The notes beneath the pieces are model-generated. The model did not search any database. It was not told where the DNA came from and worked only from the letters and a program-made list of their open reading frames with translations. Source: Posidoniimonas polymericola (lineage in GTDB: Bacteria; Planctomycetota; Planctomycetia; Pirellulales; Lacipirellulaceae). Taken from it: a stretch of DNA of 64,000 bases. The DNA is taken from NCBI RefSeq assembly GCF_007859935.1, contig NZ_SJPO01000002.1:700744-764743 (forward strand). The letters are read 5' to 3'. Positions 45,090 through 53,656 of this stretch are shown one piece after another (positions within the stretch are counted from its first letter, which is position 1; every line of letters starts with the position of its first letter). The position numbers and the translations under genes are program-made.

Positions 45090-46214
45090 ATGCTCCACTC
45101 CCCCGCCCTCCGCTCTACGCTCGCCCTGATTGTCCTGGCGGCGGCCGGCTGCTCGATGCGGCAGCCGATCAAGGTCTGCATGCAGGGCGACATCGACGCC
45201 GCCGCGTCGATGAAGCTCGACAACAACGTCAGCCAGGTCTCTGCCCGCACGCTCCCCGGCGAGCCGTGCAGCGGCCCGCGGATCGCCCTGATCGACATCG
45301 ACGGGCTGCTGGTCAACCGCAACCTGACCGGCATGTCGTCGATGGGCGAGAACCCGGTGGCGCTGCTGCGTGAGAAGCTGCAGCGGGCCGAACGCGACCC
45401 GTGCGTTGCGGCGGTCGTGCTGCGGGTCAACAGCCCGGGCGGCGGCGTCACGGCGTGCGATATCATGCGGTGGGAGCTGACCCAGTTCCGCCAGCGGTCC
45501 GGCAAGCCGGTGGTCGCCTGCCTGATGGACGTCGGCGCCGGCGGCGCGTACTACATCGCCACGGCCGCGGACGTGATCACCGCCCACCCGACCACCATCA
45601 CCGGCGGCGTCGGCGTGATCCTCAATCTGTACGACCTGCAGGACTTCATGCAGCAGCAGAACGTGGTGGAGAACGTCATCCGCAGCGGCGAGAAGATCGA
45701 CATGGGCACGCCGACCCGCACCATGGACGCCGACGAGGCGGCCATCCTCGAGGGCATCGCCGCGGAGTTCCACAAGCGGTTCAAGGACGCCGTGCTCGCC
45801 GCCCGCCCTGCCCTGGCGACCCGGGCCGGCAGCGCCGAGGTGGTCCCGCTGCCGGGCGCTTCCCCCAGCGACGCCGACCCGGAGGACGCCGACAGTGAGC
45901 TGGCCGACAGCGACCTGCTTGATGGGCGCGTGCTGACCGGCTCTGACGCGTTGCGGTTGGGCATGGTGGATGAGCTGGGCTACCTGGAGGACGCCGTGCG
46001 GCTGGCGGAGGGCGCGGCCGGCGTGATCGGCGCCAAGACCATCGTCTACCGCCGCGACAACGACCGCGCGCTCACCCCCTACGACATCACCCCCAACGTG
46101 CCGGGCGGCGGCCTGATGCCGTTTAGCCTGCCGGGCGTCGACCGCGCGCTGCTGCCGACCTTCCTCTACCTTTGGCAGCCCGAGCCGGCCTACGAGAAGA
46201 CCAGCGGGCCGTAG
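45090..46214 (+). CDS. S49 peptidase (SppA) homologue lacking the catalytic serine
   Basis: A 374-residue lipoprotein-like protein (LIVLAAAGCS lipobox, Cys 21). The ClpP/crotonase-type SppA fold is clear: AAVVLRVNSPGGGVTACDIM, GKPVVACLMDVGAGGAYYIATAADVI, ITGGVGVILN and IRSGEKIDMGTPTRTMDADE. Active SppA proteins read ASGGYY where this one has GAGGAYY, so Gly occupies the nucleophile Ser position, and the catalytic Lys region (KSGKYKD-like) reads RSGEKID. The residue calls come from alignment by eye. It may be a non-catalytic S49 protein or use other residues. The next gene on the strand is an ABC ATPase, 69 bases on. Confidence 0.85.
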   Translation: MLHSPALRSTLALIVLAAAGCSMRQPIKVCMQGDIDAAASMKLDNNVSQVSARTLPGEPCSGPRIALIDIDGLLVNRNLTGMSSMGENPVALLREKLQRAERDPCVAAVVLRVNSPGGGVTACDIMRWELTQFRQRSGKPVVACLMDVGAGGAYYIATAADVITAHPTTITGGVGVILNLYDLQDFMQQQNVVENVIRSGEKIDMGTPTRTMDADEAAILEGIAAEFHKRFKDAVLAARPALATRAGSAEVVPLPGASPSDADPEDADSELADSDLLDGRVLTGSDALRLGMVDELGYLEDAVRLAEGAAGVIGAKTIVYRRDNDRALTPYDITPNVPGGGLMPFSLPGVDRALLPTFLYLWQPEPAYEKTSGP

Positions 46215-46283
46215 GCGTCGCCGCGCCGCACCGGTACGATTGCCGGTAGGAACGCACCGCACGAAGCCCCGCCCCGCGAGACT

Positions 46284-47012
46284 ATGGCCAGCCCGACAAC
46301 CGCCGCCAAAACGCAGCCCGACGCGCCCGCGGCCCCCCCTGCGCCGATCCTCGAAACCCGCAAGCTCGTCAAACGCTACCCCAACGGCGACGTGCTGGCG
46401 GTCGACAACGTGTCGCTGTCGATCGAGCCCGGCGAGTACGTCTCGATCATGGGCCCGAGCGGCAGCGGCAAGTCGACCCTGATGAACCTACTCGGCGGGC
46501 TCGACACGCCGACCTCCGGCGAGGTGCTGTTCCAGGGCAAGCCGTACGGCGCGTTCGGTTCGCTCGACGCGCTGCGGGCCAAGCACCTGGGCTACGTGTT
46601 CCAATCGTTCCACCTGCTGCCGACCCTCACGGCGCTCGAGAACGTGCAGGTGCCGATGTTCGAGAGCAGCCGCACCGCGCCCGAACGCCAAGCGGCGGCG
46701 GTCGAGCTGCTGAAGCTGGTGCACATGGAGCACCGCGCCGGCCACAGCCCGCTGCGGCTGAGCGTCGGCGAACGCCAGCGGGTGGCGATCGCGCGGAGCC
46801 TGGCGAACAACCCGGAGGTGCTGCTGGCCGACGAGCCGACCGGCAACCTCGACAGCAAGAACGGCGCGGAGGTGCTCGACCTGTTCGACAAGATCCACCG
46901 CGAGCACGGCGTCACGCTGGTCGTGATCACCCACGGCGGCGAGGTCGCCGAACGGGCAGAACGGCTGCTCACCTACCGCGACGGCCGCGTCGTGGCCGAC
47001 CAGCGGCGGTAG
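46284..47012 (+). CDS. ABC transporter ATPase (LolD/MacB type)
   Basis: A 242-residue ATPase with an N-terminal Pro/Ala-rich lead (residues 1-24). Walker A is GPSGSGKST, the Q-loop is YVFQSFHLLPTLTALENV, Walker B is LLADEPTGNLD, and the H-loop is VVITHGG. The signature reads LSVGERQRVAIAR rather than LSGGQ. The LolD/MacB/FtsE class works with separate FtsX-like permeases to move lipoproteins or exclude drugs, but no permease is adjacent. It follows the S49-like gene and is followed 148 bases on by an exported hypothetical protein. Confidence 0.92.
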   Translation: MASPTTAAKTQPDAPAAPPAPILETRKLVKRYPNGDVLAVDNVSLSIEPGEYVSIMGPSGSGKSTLMNLLGGLDTPTSGEVLFQGKPYGAFGSLDALRAKHLGYVFQSFHLLPTLTALENVQVPMFESSRTAPERQAAAVELLKLVHMEHRAGHSPLRLSVGERQRVAIARSLANNPEVLLADEPTGNLDSKNGAEVLDLFDKIHREHGVTLVVITHGGEVAERAERLLTYRDGRVVADQRR

Positions 47013-47160
47013 CGCCGCCTAGGCCGGCACAAGGTAGTGGGGCGGATCGCTGCGAATCATCGCGATCGCCCTGCCCCGCCCCGCCTGACGCGGTAGAATT
47101 CACCAGACGCCCTGGGACGGAACGGGACGCCACCGCCACCGCCTCTACCTTCGAGATTTG

Positions 47161-48081
47161 ATGACGACCCTACGCTCGATCGCCATTCTTCTTGTGCTCG
47201 CCCCCGCCGCCTGCTGGGCGCAGTTCACCAAGACGACCGAACACCCGCTGGTCGCGGAGCTCACCACCAAGGGCTTCGAGATCGACGGCGCGCCGATCAA
47301 GCTGCTGCCGCCGCTGGTCACGCCCGACATGCCGGCCGACGAGCAGCGGGCGGCGTTCGCCGGCCTGGTGAGCGAGCGGCGGATGGAGAAGTACCTGCAG
47401 GACTCGGTGGTCGCGTCGTACAAGCTCGACATCGACGACATCGGCCAGACGGCAGAGCGGGGGACCGTGCGGCGGCTCGACCTGTACTTCGTTGTGCACG
47501 GCAGCCTGCAGGTGATCCACGAGAAGGAGCTGTTGTCGAGTCTGATGGGCGGGGAGAAGACCGCGTCGGCCGCCGCCGAGAGCGGCTTCGAGACCTACGC
47601 CAAGCCGCTCGACGAGTCGGCCGAACGGCCCGACACCCTGCCGCCCGCCGGCGAGCTTACCTCGGGCATGTTCCGCTACCGGTTCCCGATCCTGGAGAAG
47701 GTGGTGGTCAGCGGGCTGGCCAGCAGCGCGGGCATGCACGTCGACGGCGGCGTGGTGCAGTCGGCCGTGTCGCCGCGCGAGCTGCTCGACGACCCCGCCA
47801 ACCCAACCGAGTGGCGGCCGATCCCCCGCGGCGCCAAGACCGACGCCGAGCTCGGGCCGCCCGAGCCGTTCAAGGGCTTCTACTGCTACCTGCACGCCAC
47901 GCAGCTTGGCTTTGTTGACAACGCGGTGCTGGTCGAGTGCCACGCGGCGTACATCGAGCCGTACGGCTGGTTCCGCGGCCGCAACCTGCTGGCCTCGAAG
48001 CTGCCGCTGCTGATGCAGCAGAACGTCCGCGACTTCCGCCGCAAGCTGAAGGAAGTCGAAGAAAAAGCGAACAAGAACTAG
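47161..48081 (+). CDS. Hypothetical exported protein
   Basis: ATG at 47161 begins a signal peptide (MTTLRSIAILLVLAPAACWAQ); a TTG three bases earlier is not needed. 306 residues, no family I recognise. Mature sequence is mixed alpha/beta, with KLDIDDIGQTAERGTVRRLDLYFVVHGSL and FKGFYCYLHATQLGFVDNAVLVECHAAYIEPYGWFRGRNLLASKLPLL as the most conserved-looking parts. The C-terminus is a charged helix (LKEVEEKANKN). Follows the ABC ATPase on the same strand, ends before a hairpin. Confidence 0.75.
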   Translation: MTTLRSIAILLVLAPAACWAQFTKTTEHPLVAELTTKGFEIDGAPIKLLPPLVTPDMPADEQRAAFAGLVSERRMEKYLQDSVVASYKLDIDDIGQTAERGTVRRLDLYFVVHGSLQVIHEKELLSSLMGGEKTASAAAESGFETYAKPLDESAERPDTLPPAGELTSGMFRYRFPILEKVVVSGLASSAGMHVDGGVVQSAVSPRELLDDPANPTEWRPIPRGAKTDAELGPPEPFKGFYCYLHATQLGFVDNAVLVECHAAYIEPYGWFRGRNLLASKLPLLMQQNVRDFRRKLKEVEEKANKN

Positions 48082-48088
48082 CCGCGAG

Positions 48089-48106
48089 CCCCGGCGTTAG
48101 CCGGGG
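48089..48106 (+). terminator. Hairpin CCCCGGC-GTTA-GCCGGGG
   Basis: Perfect 7-base stem and 4-base loop, 8 bases after the stop of the exported hypothetical gene. No U-tract, so it could equally be a repeat. Confidence 0.5.
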
Positions 48107-48142
48107 GAGCAGCGTTCCTGGCCGATTGCTGCGCCCCAACCG

Positions 48143-48195
48143 GTGACCCACGGCGGAAGCCGTGGGGAATCGAGACGGCTTCCGCCGTGGGTTAC
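48143..48195. repeat. Large hairpin repeat (GACCCACGGCGGAAGCCGT family)
   Basis: A 21-base left arm starting GTGACCCACGGCGGAAGCCG pairs with a right arm that differs at one base, around an 11-base loop. It sits between convergent genes (306-residue exported protein and adk), so it could act as a bidirectional terminator. The sequence resembles dispersed planctomycete repeats. Confidence 0.75.
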
Positions 48196-48219
48196 TGAGG
48201 CGCTCTGGTCAAGTAAGAG

Positions 48220-48876
48220 CTACGCGAGCAGCATCTCGGCCGGGGGCAGGCCGAGCTTGTTGCAGATCGCGGCGTTCACCTGCTCGATCGACTTCATGCC
48301 GTCGATCCGCACGACCAGCTCCTTGGTCATGAACAGGTCGACCACCGGCACGGTCTGCTCGCGGTAGTCGGCCAGCCGCTTGAGCACGGTCTCCTCGACG
48401 TCGTCCGCGCGGGCGATCAGCGAACCGCCGCAGACGTCGCACACGTCGGGCTCGGCGGGGCGGTGGTGGATCAGGTTGTAGTCCAGCCCGCAGTCGGAGC
48501 AGAGCCGCCGCGCCTGCACCCGCTCGATCACGGCCTCGTCGGTCACGTCCAAGAGCACAACGGCGTCGATGTCGTAGCTCTCGAGGAAGAACTCGGCCTG
48601 CGGTTTGTTGCGGGGGAAGCCGTCGAGCATGAAGCCGTAGTTCCAGTCGTGCTCGCGGAGCCGCTGGTCGACCACCTCATCGACGATATCGTCCGGAACG
48701 AGCCGGCCGGTGTTCACGATCCGTTTGATCCGCGCGGCGAGCTTGGTGTGGTTCTGGATGTTGAGCCGGAAGATGTCCCCGACGCTGATGTGCACCAGGT
48801 CGTACCGGTTCGAGAGCAGCTTGGCTTGGGTCCCCTTGCCGCAGCCGGGGGCTCCCATGATGACGTATTTACGCAT
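48220..48876 (-). CDS. Adenylate kinase, zinc-lid type
   Basis: ATG at 48876 gives 218 residues. P-loop GAPGCGKGTQAK (about 8-19), the NMP-binding helix region HISVGDIFRLNI, the LDGFPRN motif, and the lid with a metal-binding cysteine tetrad (CSDCGLDYNLI..., CDVCGGSL), which fits the zinc-type bacterial adenylate kinase. It interconverts AMP, ADP and ATP. The substrate preference within the nucleoside-monophosphate kinase family is inferred. An ATG at 48900 is less likely. Confidence 0.92.
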   Translation of the reverse strand: MRKYVIMGAPGCGKGTQAKLLSNRYDLVHISVGDIFRLNIQNHTKLAARIKRIVNTGRLVPDDIVDEVVDQRLREHDWNYGFMLDGFPRNKPQAEFFLESYDIDAVVLLDVTDEAVIERVQARRLCSDCGLDYNLIHHRPAEPDVCDVCGGSLIARADDVEETVLKRLADYREQTVPVVDLFMTKELVVRIDGMKSIEQVNAAICNKLGLPPAEMLLA

Positions 48877-49046
48877 TTCTCTGCCGCGTGGGGGGTGCAA
48901 CGATGCCTAAGGCCCCATTATGCCCGGCTAGGCCTGCCCGTACAGAGCACCACGGCTGAAGCGGTCTGCATTAATGCCGGCATATCCGGCGCATGCGCCA
49001 ATGCGAGGACGGTTTGCGCTCCGGAGGGCCCCGGCGGAACGGCGCC

Positions 49047-50744
49047 TCATTCGTCGGCGTCGCCGAGCAGCAGCGAGATCTGGCCCTCTTTGCCGGCCAG
49101 GACCCGGACCCCGCCGTCTGCCCGCCGCTCGAAAGTCCCACTGCCTGGCTCCAACTCTAGGCGGTAGTTCCCGCTGGGGGAGTGAAAGCCGATAACACTG
49201 CTGGTCACCTCTGCGGGGGTCTGCTCCTGGCCAACGATGTCGAGCGCCCAGCTCCGCGGCTGGTCAGATTTCCCCGAGGCAATGAGCACAAGCCGGTCCT
49301 CTGAGCAGGTGATCTTCAGCGTGCCGCCCACGGCGAGTCGCTGCTCCACTGCCAGACGGGTATCGCCCCGCTGCGTCACTGCTGGAGGGCCGTCCACAAG
49401 CAGCGGTGTTGCCGCTCCTGCCGGATCGATCGCCACGGGCAGGGCGCCGGCGGGGTCGGCGTTCTTTGCCAGTGGTGGGCGCCCCTCGACAATCGGCAGC
49501 GTGGCGCAGGTCAGCGTGTTCTCGAGCAGCCGCTTGTCGTGCACCGTCGAGGCCCGCGTCTCGTCGAAAAGGTGCAGGTCGCGGATCGACAGCCTGTCCC
49601 GATCCCAGTAGAGGTTCACGCGGTAGAAGCGGCTGTTGAACCAGGCCGAACGCCGCCCTTCTTCGCGCCAGTCGTCCAGGCAGACAAACGCTGTCGGGGG
49701 CGTGACGGGGAACCTCTCGCGGAACCACTCGCCCGATTCGGCGAGCGTCTCGACGCGGATCTTTCCGCTGCGGGCAAGGCCGGCGATGCGTTCCGCCTGC
49801 ATCTCGAGGCCGCTGCCCATGGCGTCCCAACCGAACGAGTTCTCCTGGCCGGCCTGGGTGTAGGCGAAGGCCAGCGGCGGGCCGGTGGTCAGCGCGTCGA
49901 GGAACCAGTCGACCCATTTCGCAGACCCGCCCGCGTGCGAGTAGACCGGTTCGAGGCTCGTGATCGACGGCGCCCGGCCGTACTGGTAGATCGGGTCGCT
50001 GCCGAGCATGCGGAACACGGGCACGTTGATCTGCGCGCCGGCGTGCTGGGCCGGCATGTACGCGTTCAGTCGGCTGGGGTAGTAGGCCTGGTTCCAGTAG
50101 CCGCCCCACAGCGTGTAGCCGTCGGTGCCGATCTGGTCCTTGCAGTTGCACGACGCGACAATCCCGTACTCCTCGCTAAGGTAGGCGAGCGTCACCTCGT
50201 CGATGTACCACGCGCCGACCGATCGCGGGTAGTAGCCGAACACTTCTTTGAACTTCGCCATGTACGCGTCGGCGATCTTCCGGCGTTCCGCGGGAGTGTA
50301 GCCCGGCGAGAACGCGATGTTGGCGGTCGACACCCAGTCGTGGTCGCCACGCCAGGCGATGCCGGCGGCCTCGATCAGCGGACGAGGCAGCTCCCACCAG
50401 GCGGCGATCTCGTCGTTGGGGCCCGCGTGCTGCTTGAGCAGCTGTTGGTACTTGGGGTTGATGAGGGCGTCGTACTGCAGGGCCCAGGTGACCGGCAGCT
50501 CGTGCTTGCCGAACAGCTCTACCTGCCGCCGCGTGGCGCCTAGCAGCACCTCCTCCGAGTCGCGGAGCCGGTAGTCCTCGTTGCGGATGAAGTTGTAGAT
50601 CGTGACGATCCGCGGGGCGGGGCTCGGCGTCTCGGCCGCGGCATCCGGCAGCAAGACCACCGCGACGCCAAGCAGCAGGCACGCCAGGGTGGAGGGGCGC
50701 AGGGTGCGGTTCACACGAGCGAGCGGCAAAAAAGAGATCGTCAT
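49047..50744 (-). CDS. Large exported protein with a possible TIM-barrel-like domain
   Basis: ATG at 50744 begins a signal peptide (residues 10-40, TLACLLLGVAVVLLPDAAAET); 565 residues. The core (50-400) has NFIRNEDYRL, LPVTWALQYDAL, AAWWELPRPLIEAAGIAW, WYIDEVTLAYLSEEYGIVASCNCKDQIGTDGY and a later QENSFGWDAMGSG. The pattern of acidic and aromatic residues at strand ends suggests a carbohydrate-active barrel such as a polysaccharide deacetylase-like or glycoside hydrolase fold, but I do not recognise a family. The last 130 residues are beta-rich (GTLKITCSEDRLVLIASG) and may be a binding module. Single gene. Confidence 0.7.
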   Translation of the reverse strand: MTISFLPLARVNRTLRPSTLACLLLGVAVVLLPDAAAETPSPAPRIVTIYNFIRNEDYRLRDSEEVLLGATRRQVELFGKHELPVTWALQYDALINPKYQQLLKQHAGPNDEIAAWWELPRPLIEAAGIAWRGDHDWVSTANIAFSPGYTPAERRKIADAYMAKFKEVFGYYPRSVGAWYIDEVTLAYLSEEYGIVASCNCKDQIGTDGYTLWGGYWNQAYYPSRLNAYMPAQHAGAQINVPVFRMLGSDPIYQYGRAPSITSLEPVYSHAGGSAKWVDWFLDALTTGPPLAFAYTQAGQENSFGWDAMGSGLEMQAERIAGLARSGKIRVETLAESGEWFRERFPVTPPTAFVCLDDWREEGRRSAWFNSRFYRVNLYWDRDRLSIRDLHLFDETRASTVHDKRLLENTLTCATLPIVEGRPPLAKNADPAGALPVAIDPAGAATPLLVDGPPAVTQRGDTRLAVEQRLAVGGTLKITCSEDRLVLIASGKSDQPRSWALDIVGQEQTPAEVTSSVIGFHSPSGNYRLELEPGSGTFERRADGGVRVLAGKEGQISLLLGDADE

Positions 50745-50944
50745 CGAGGCGGGCTTTGGTGCGGGATGAATCGTGGCAGGGAGGAGGCGGCGAACTGCGG
50801 AGAAAGCCCGCGCGTAAAGAGGCATCCGCCCGCGGGCAGTCGGCGTACCTACCCCATGGCCGTTTGGGCCGATTCCTGACGGGAATTCGCCGGCAAAAGG
50901 TCGACTCGTTTGCCTCGCCGCCGCTCGGCGACCGCGCCTTGCCG

Positions 50945-51322
50945 CTACCCGGGCCCGAACACCTGCAGCAGCCGCCGCAGGTAGGCGCCGGAGCCGTCGT
51001 CGAAGACGAGGCGGGCCAGCAGCAGGCAGGCGATCAGCACAATCAGGAGCAGCGCCGGCGCGACCGCGGTCAATACGGCTTGGCGGCGTTGGTGGTTGCC
51101 GAGCATCGTCCGCGAGAGGGCGATCGACACCAGGCACGCCCCGGGAAAAATCATCACGACCGCGGCAAACACCACCGTGGTTAGCGTCGCGGATTCGGGC
51201 GGCTCGAACAGCTTCGTGGCGAACAACGCCGGGCCGATGCCGACCACCCCCAGCACCGCGAACAAGATGTTGCTGTACGTGACCGCCCGCTCGGCGAGTG
51301 ACTTGCCAGAGTCTTTTCGCAT
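50945..51322 (-). CDS. Small membrane protein
   Basis: A 125-residue protein with three membrane helices at about 17-37 ([20 protein letters not shown]), 46-66 and 85-105 ([16 protein letters not shown]), and a short charged N-terminus. No family recognised. It stands alone between the 565-residue gene and csaA, which runs the other way. Confidence 0.6.
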   Translation of the reverse strand: MRKDSGKSLAERAVTYSNILFAVLGVVGIGPALFATKLFEPPESATLTTVVFAAVVMIFPGACLVSIALSRTMLGNHQRRQAVLTAVAPALLLIVLIACLLLARLVFDDGSGAYLRRLLQVFGPG

Positions 51323-51500
51323 AGAGTGTCTGATCCGCGACAGAGGTCTTGATACGCGACAAGGGGGTCCGGCTAACGCACGGGCAGGACGCCGGAAAAG
51401 TCCACCTGCGATCAGGGGTAAGCCCTGCCGGGTGGGGCCGACAGTCTACGGGCCTGCCAGCAGCGGCGCCACAGGAAAACCAACCACCAAGTCCAACGAT

Positions 51501-51857
51501 ATGAACGAGAAGACGCCGGCCGCGACCATCGGCTGGGAAGACTTCGCCCGCGTCGACCTGCGGGTGGGGACCATTGTCCGCGCCGAGCCGTTCGCCGAGG
51601 CCCGACGGCCGGCCTACAAGCTGTGGATCGATTTCGGCCCCGAGCTGGGCGAGCGGAAGTCCTCCGCACAGATCACCTCGCACTACCAGCCAGAGGAGTT
51701 GGTTGGCACGCAGGTCGTGGCGGTGGTGAACTTCCCTCCCAAGCAGATCGGCCCGCTGATGTCCGAGGTGCTGGTGACCGGCTTCGAGGACGAGCACGGC
51801 GCGATCGTGCTGACGCGGCCCGACAAGCCGGCGGCGAACGGGGCGCGGCTGTGCTGA
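51501..51857 (+). CDS. tRNA-binding OB-fold protein (CsaA-like)
   Basis: ATG at 51501 gives 118 residues, close to the roughly 110 usual for CsaA. The OB-fold tRNA-binding sequence is clear: [44 protein letters not shown] and [24 protein letters not shown]. CsaA has been described as a secretion-related chaperone and a tRNA binder; its function is not settled. No strong Shine-Dalgarno is visible. Confidence 0.88.
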   Translation: MNEKTPAATIGWEDFARVDLRVGTIVRAEPFAEARRPAYKLWIDFGPELGERKSSAQITSHYQPEELVGTQVVAVVNFPPKQIGPLMSEVLVTGFEDEHGAIVLTRPDKPAANGARLC

Positions 51858-51875
51858 CGGGGGGACCGTCGGGCA

Positions 51876-51916
51876 AACAAAAAAGGCGGCCCGACCCACT
51901 GGGGATCGGACCGCCT
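51876..51916 (-). terminator. Rho-independent terminator of the YTV gene
   Basis: The stem AGGCGGCCCGA (51884-51894) pairs with TCGGACCGCCT (51906-51916) with one mismatch around an 11-base loop. On the minus strand it is followed by six T and TGTTTG. It lies 83 bases after the YTV stop. Confidence 0.88.
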
Positions 51917-51999
51917 CGGATTAGCTTTGACCAGCCCTCTTCCGTACGAAGGAAGCGGGGCTTTGGCTAAGGGTTCACATCTACTCGGTTGCCGCTCGC

Positions 52000-53193
52000 T
52001 CAGTTGCAGCCACAGTCGCTGGCCGGAGCCGAAGCCTCACCCTCGCAGCCGCTGTCGCAGCTGTTGCAGGGGCAAGCCGGGACCATACGGGTGACGGTCA
52101 CAGGGACTTCCTTGCAGACCATCTTCGGGACGCAGCGGGTCACGGTGTAGGGCACCTTGCGGGGCACACACTTCTTGACCTGAACCGTCTTCTGGCAGCA
52201 AACCGGCTTGCAAACCGTGTAGCACACGGTCTTGGTGCGGCACTCGGGAACCATCTTGCAGACCTTGTAGCAGCAGGTCTTGGTCTCGGGGACCATGGTG
52301 CAGACCTTGTAGCAGCAGGTCTTGGTGCGGGGCTCGCAGACCGTCTTCGTGCAGCAGACCTGCTTCTCGATGCACTCCGGCACCCAGACCTTCTTGCACT
52401 TCTTGATCGGCGGGCACTGCACGCACTCGGTGTGGCAGGCGCCCGGCTTGTAGCAGCACTTGCAGCCACAGGCGTCGTAGACCCACTCACCCGGCTCGCG
52501 GACAACCTTCTTCCGCATCGGGCCCGGGACTTCCCACTCCTGCTTTTCCCAGTGACCGCTCTGGACCGTGATGGTCTTCGTGTAAGGAACCTGCTTCCGC
52601 ACGGTGTAGTTCACCTCGCGGGTGCGGGTCTCCCAGACCGGCTTGCACACGGTGTACTCACGGGTCTTGGTTTCCCAGACCGGGTTGCACACGGTGTACT
52701 GAACTTCCTTCTGACGGGTTTCCCAAACCGGCTTGCACACGGTGTACTCGCGGGTGCGGGTTTCCCAGACAGGCTTGCACACGGTGTAGCAGCGGGTCTT
52801 GGTTTCCCAAACCGGCTTGCACACGGTGTACTGAACTTCCTTCTGCCGGGTTTCCCAGACAGGCTTGCACACGGTGTAGCTGCGGGTCTTGGTTTCCCAG
52901 ACCGGCTTGCAGACCGTGTAGTTCACTTCCTTCTGACGCTGCTCTTTCACGTACTTCGTGTAGTTCACGATCTTGTCTTCGCAGACTTGGTCGTAAACGG
53001 TCTTGTAGCAGGTGACTTCCTGCTGCTCGTAAATCTTGCACCGCACCGTCTTCATCACGGTGTGGGTCTCGGGCACGCAACACGGGCCACAGTTGCCGTA
53101 CCGCACTGCGCCACAGTACCGGGCGTCGGCTTGCGCGGCCGCAAGCACGATTACCAGGCCTGCCATCAGCGGCATTCCAATCAAGCGTTTCAT
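52000..53193 (-). CDS. YTV-repeat cysteine-rich surface protein
   Basis: ATG at 53193 follows AGGAGG with an 11-base spacer; a TTG seven codons upstream lies inside the ribosome site region and is not used. The 397-residue protein has a signal peptide (MKRLIGMPLMAGLVIVLAAA, cut after ADA). Residues 90-195 carry seven YTVC[KN]PVWET units spaced 14-16 residues apart, alternating TKTR and TRQKE tails. The rest is Cys/Lys/Val-rich with CCYKVC, RTKTCC and PYTVTRCVPKM. This is the planctomycete YTV family, reported as cell-wall or surface proteins; the repeats and cysteines suggest a cross-linked wall layer. It is divergent from rex. Confidence 0.9.
   Translation of the reverse strand: MKRLIGMPLMAGLVIVLAAAQADARYCGAVRYGNCGPCCVPETHTVMKTVRCKIYEQQEVTCYKTVYDQVCEDKIVNYTKYVKEQRQKEVNYTVCKPVWETKTRSYTVCKPVWETRQKEVQYTVCKPVWETKTRCYTVCKPVWETRTREYTVCKPVWETRQKEVQYTVCNPVWETKTREYTVCKPVWETRTREVNYTVRKQVPYTKTITVQSGHWEKQEWEVPGPMRKKVVREPGEWVYDACGCKCCYKPGACHTECVQCPPIKKCKKVWVPECIEKQVCCTKTVCEPRTKTCCYKVCTMVPETKTCCYKVCKMVPECRTKTVCYTVCKPVCCQKTVQVKKCVPRKVPYTVTRCVPKMVCKEVPVTVTRMVPACPCNSCDSGCEGEASAPASDCGCN
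52618..52925 (-). repeat. DNA repeats encoding YTVCKPVWET units
   Basis: Seven imperfect tandem units of 42-48 bases encode the YTVC[KN]PVWET motif. The DNA units are nearly identical at GTGTACTCACGGGT- and CACGGTGTA-type stretches, so recombination between them is likely. Confidence 0.8.
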
Positions 53194-53656
53194 CGTAGGG
53201 GTCGCCTCCTTCAACTAACTGCACGGGGGATATAGGGGGGCTGGTCAAGACGGGACGATTCCGTCCGTAGATACTTCGGGTTGCCCAGCCGGTGTTCCTT
53301 AGCAGAGTTACGCAAATTCGCTAACCGATTGGGTTGTCCGGATTCGCCCTGATTTCGCACGTGGCATTTCCCTAACTGGCGTGACGATAGGGGGTTAGGG
53401 AAGAGGCTGCGCACGCAGCAAGCAGTTTGGGGGGTGCGGTTGTTCCGCCGGCGCCGTAGGGGACGGTGGGGGGGGTCGGAACACCTGCTCCGGACGTACC
53501 GCTGAGAAACCACCAACGGGCCGCCGAGTCCGGCCTCGGCGTCTGCCGTAAGTGTCGATCTGGCTTGCCTTTTCGCCGATTCGACCTTACAAATACCCCC
53601 GCGGCGGCTCGCTTGCCCCTGCCGCGGAATCCCACCGCCTCGCCCCCAACGATTTT
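53194..53656. other. Divergent YTV/rex control region
   Basis: There is no gene in this 463-base gap. A perfect 9-base inverted repeat TTCCCTAAC (53368-53376)/GTTAGGGAA (53394-53402) with a 17-base spacer could be an operator or a stem. I could not find a Rex-type TTGTGAAA...TTTCACAA site. The far-right part is open in the Rex frame, but conserved Rex sequence begins only after it. Confidence 0.55.
53205..53210 (-). promoter_or_regulatory. Ribosome binding site of the YTV gene
   Basis: Perfect AGGAGG on the minus strand, 11 bases before ATG at 53193. It supports that start. Confidence 0.8.

Noticed and set aside
52618..52925. A CRISPR-like array in the YTV gene
   Set aside because: Repeats are in frame, encode YTVCKPVWET units and lack unique spacers of constant length.
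53368..53402. Rex operator
   Set aside because: TTCCCTAAC/GTTAGGGAA does not match the TTGTGAA-type Rex consensus.
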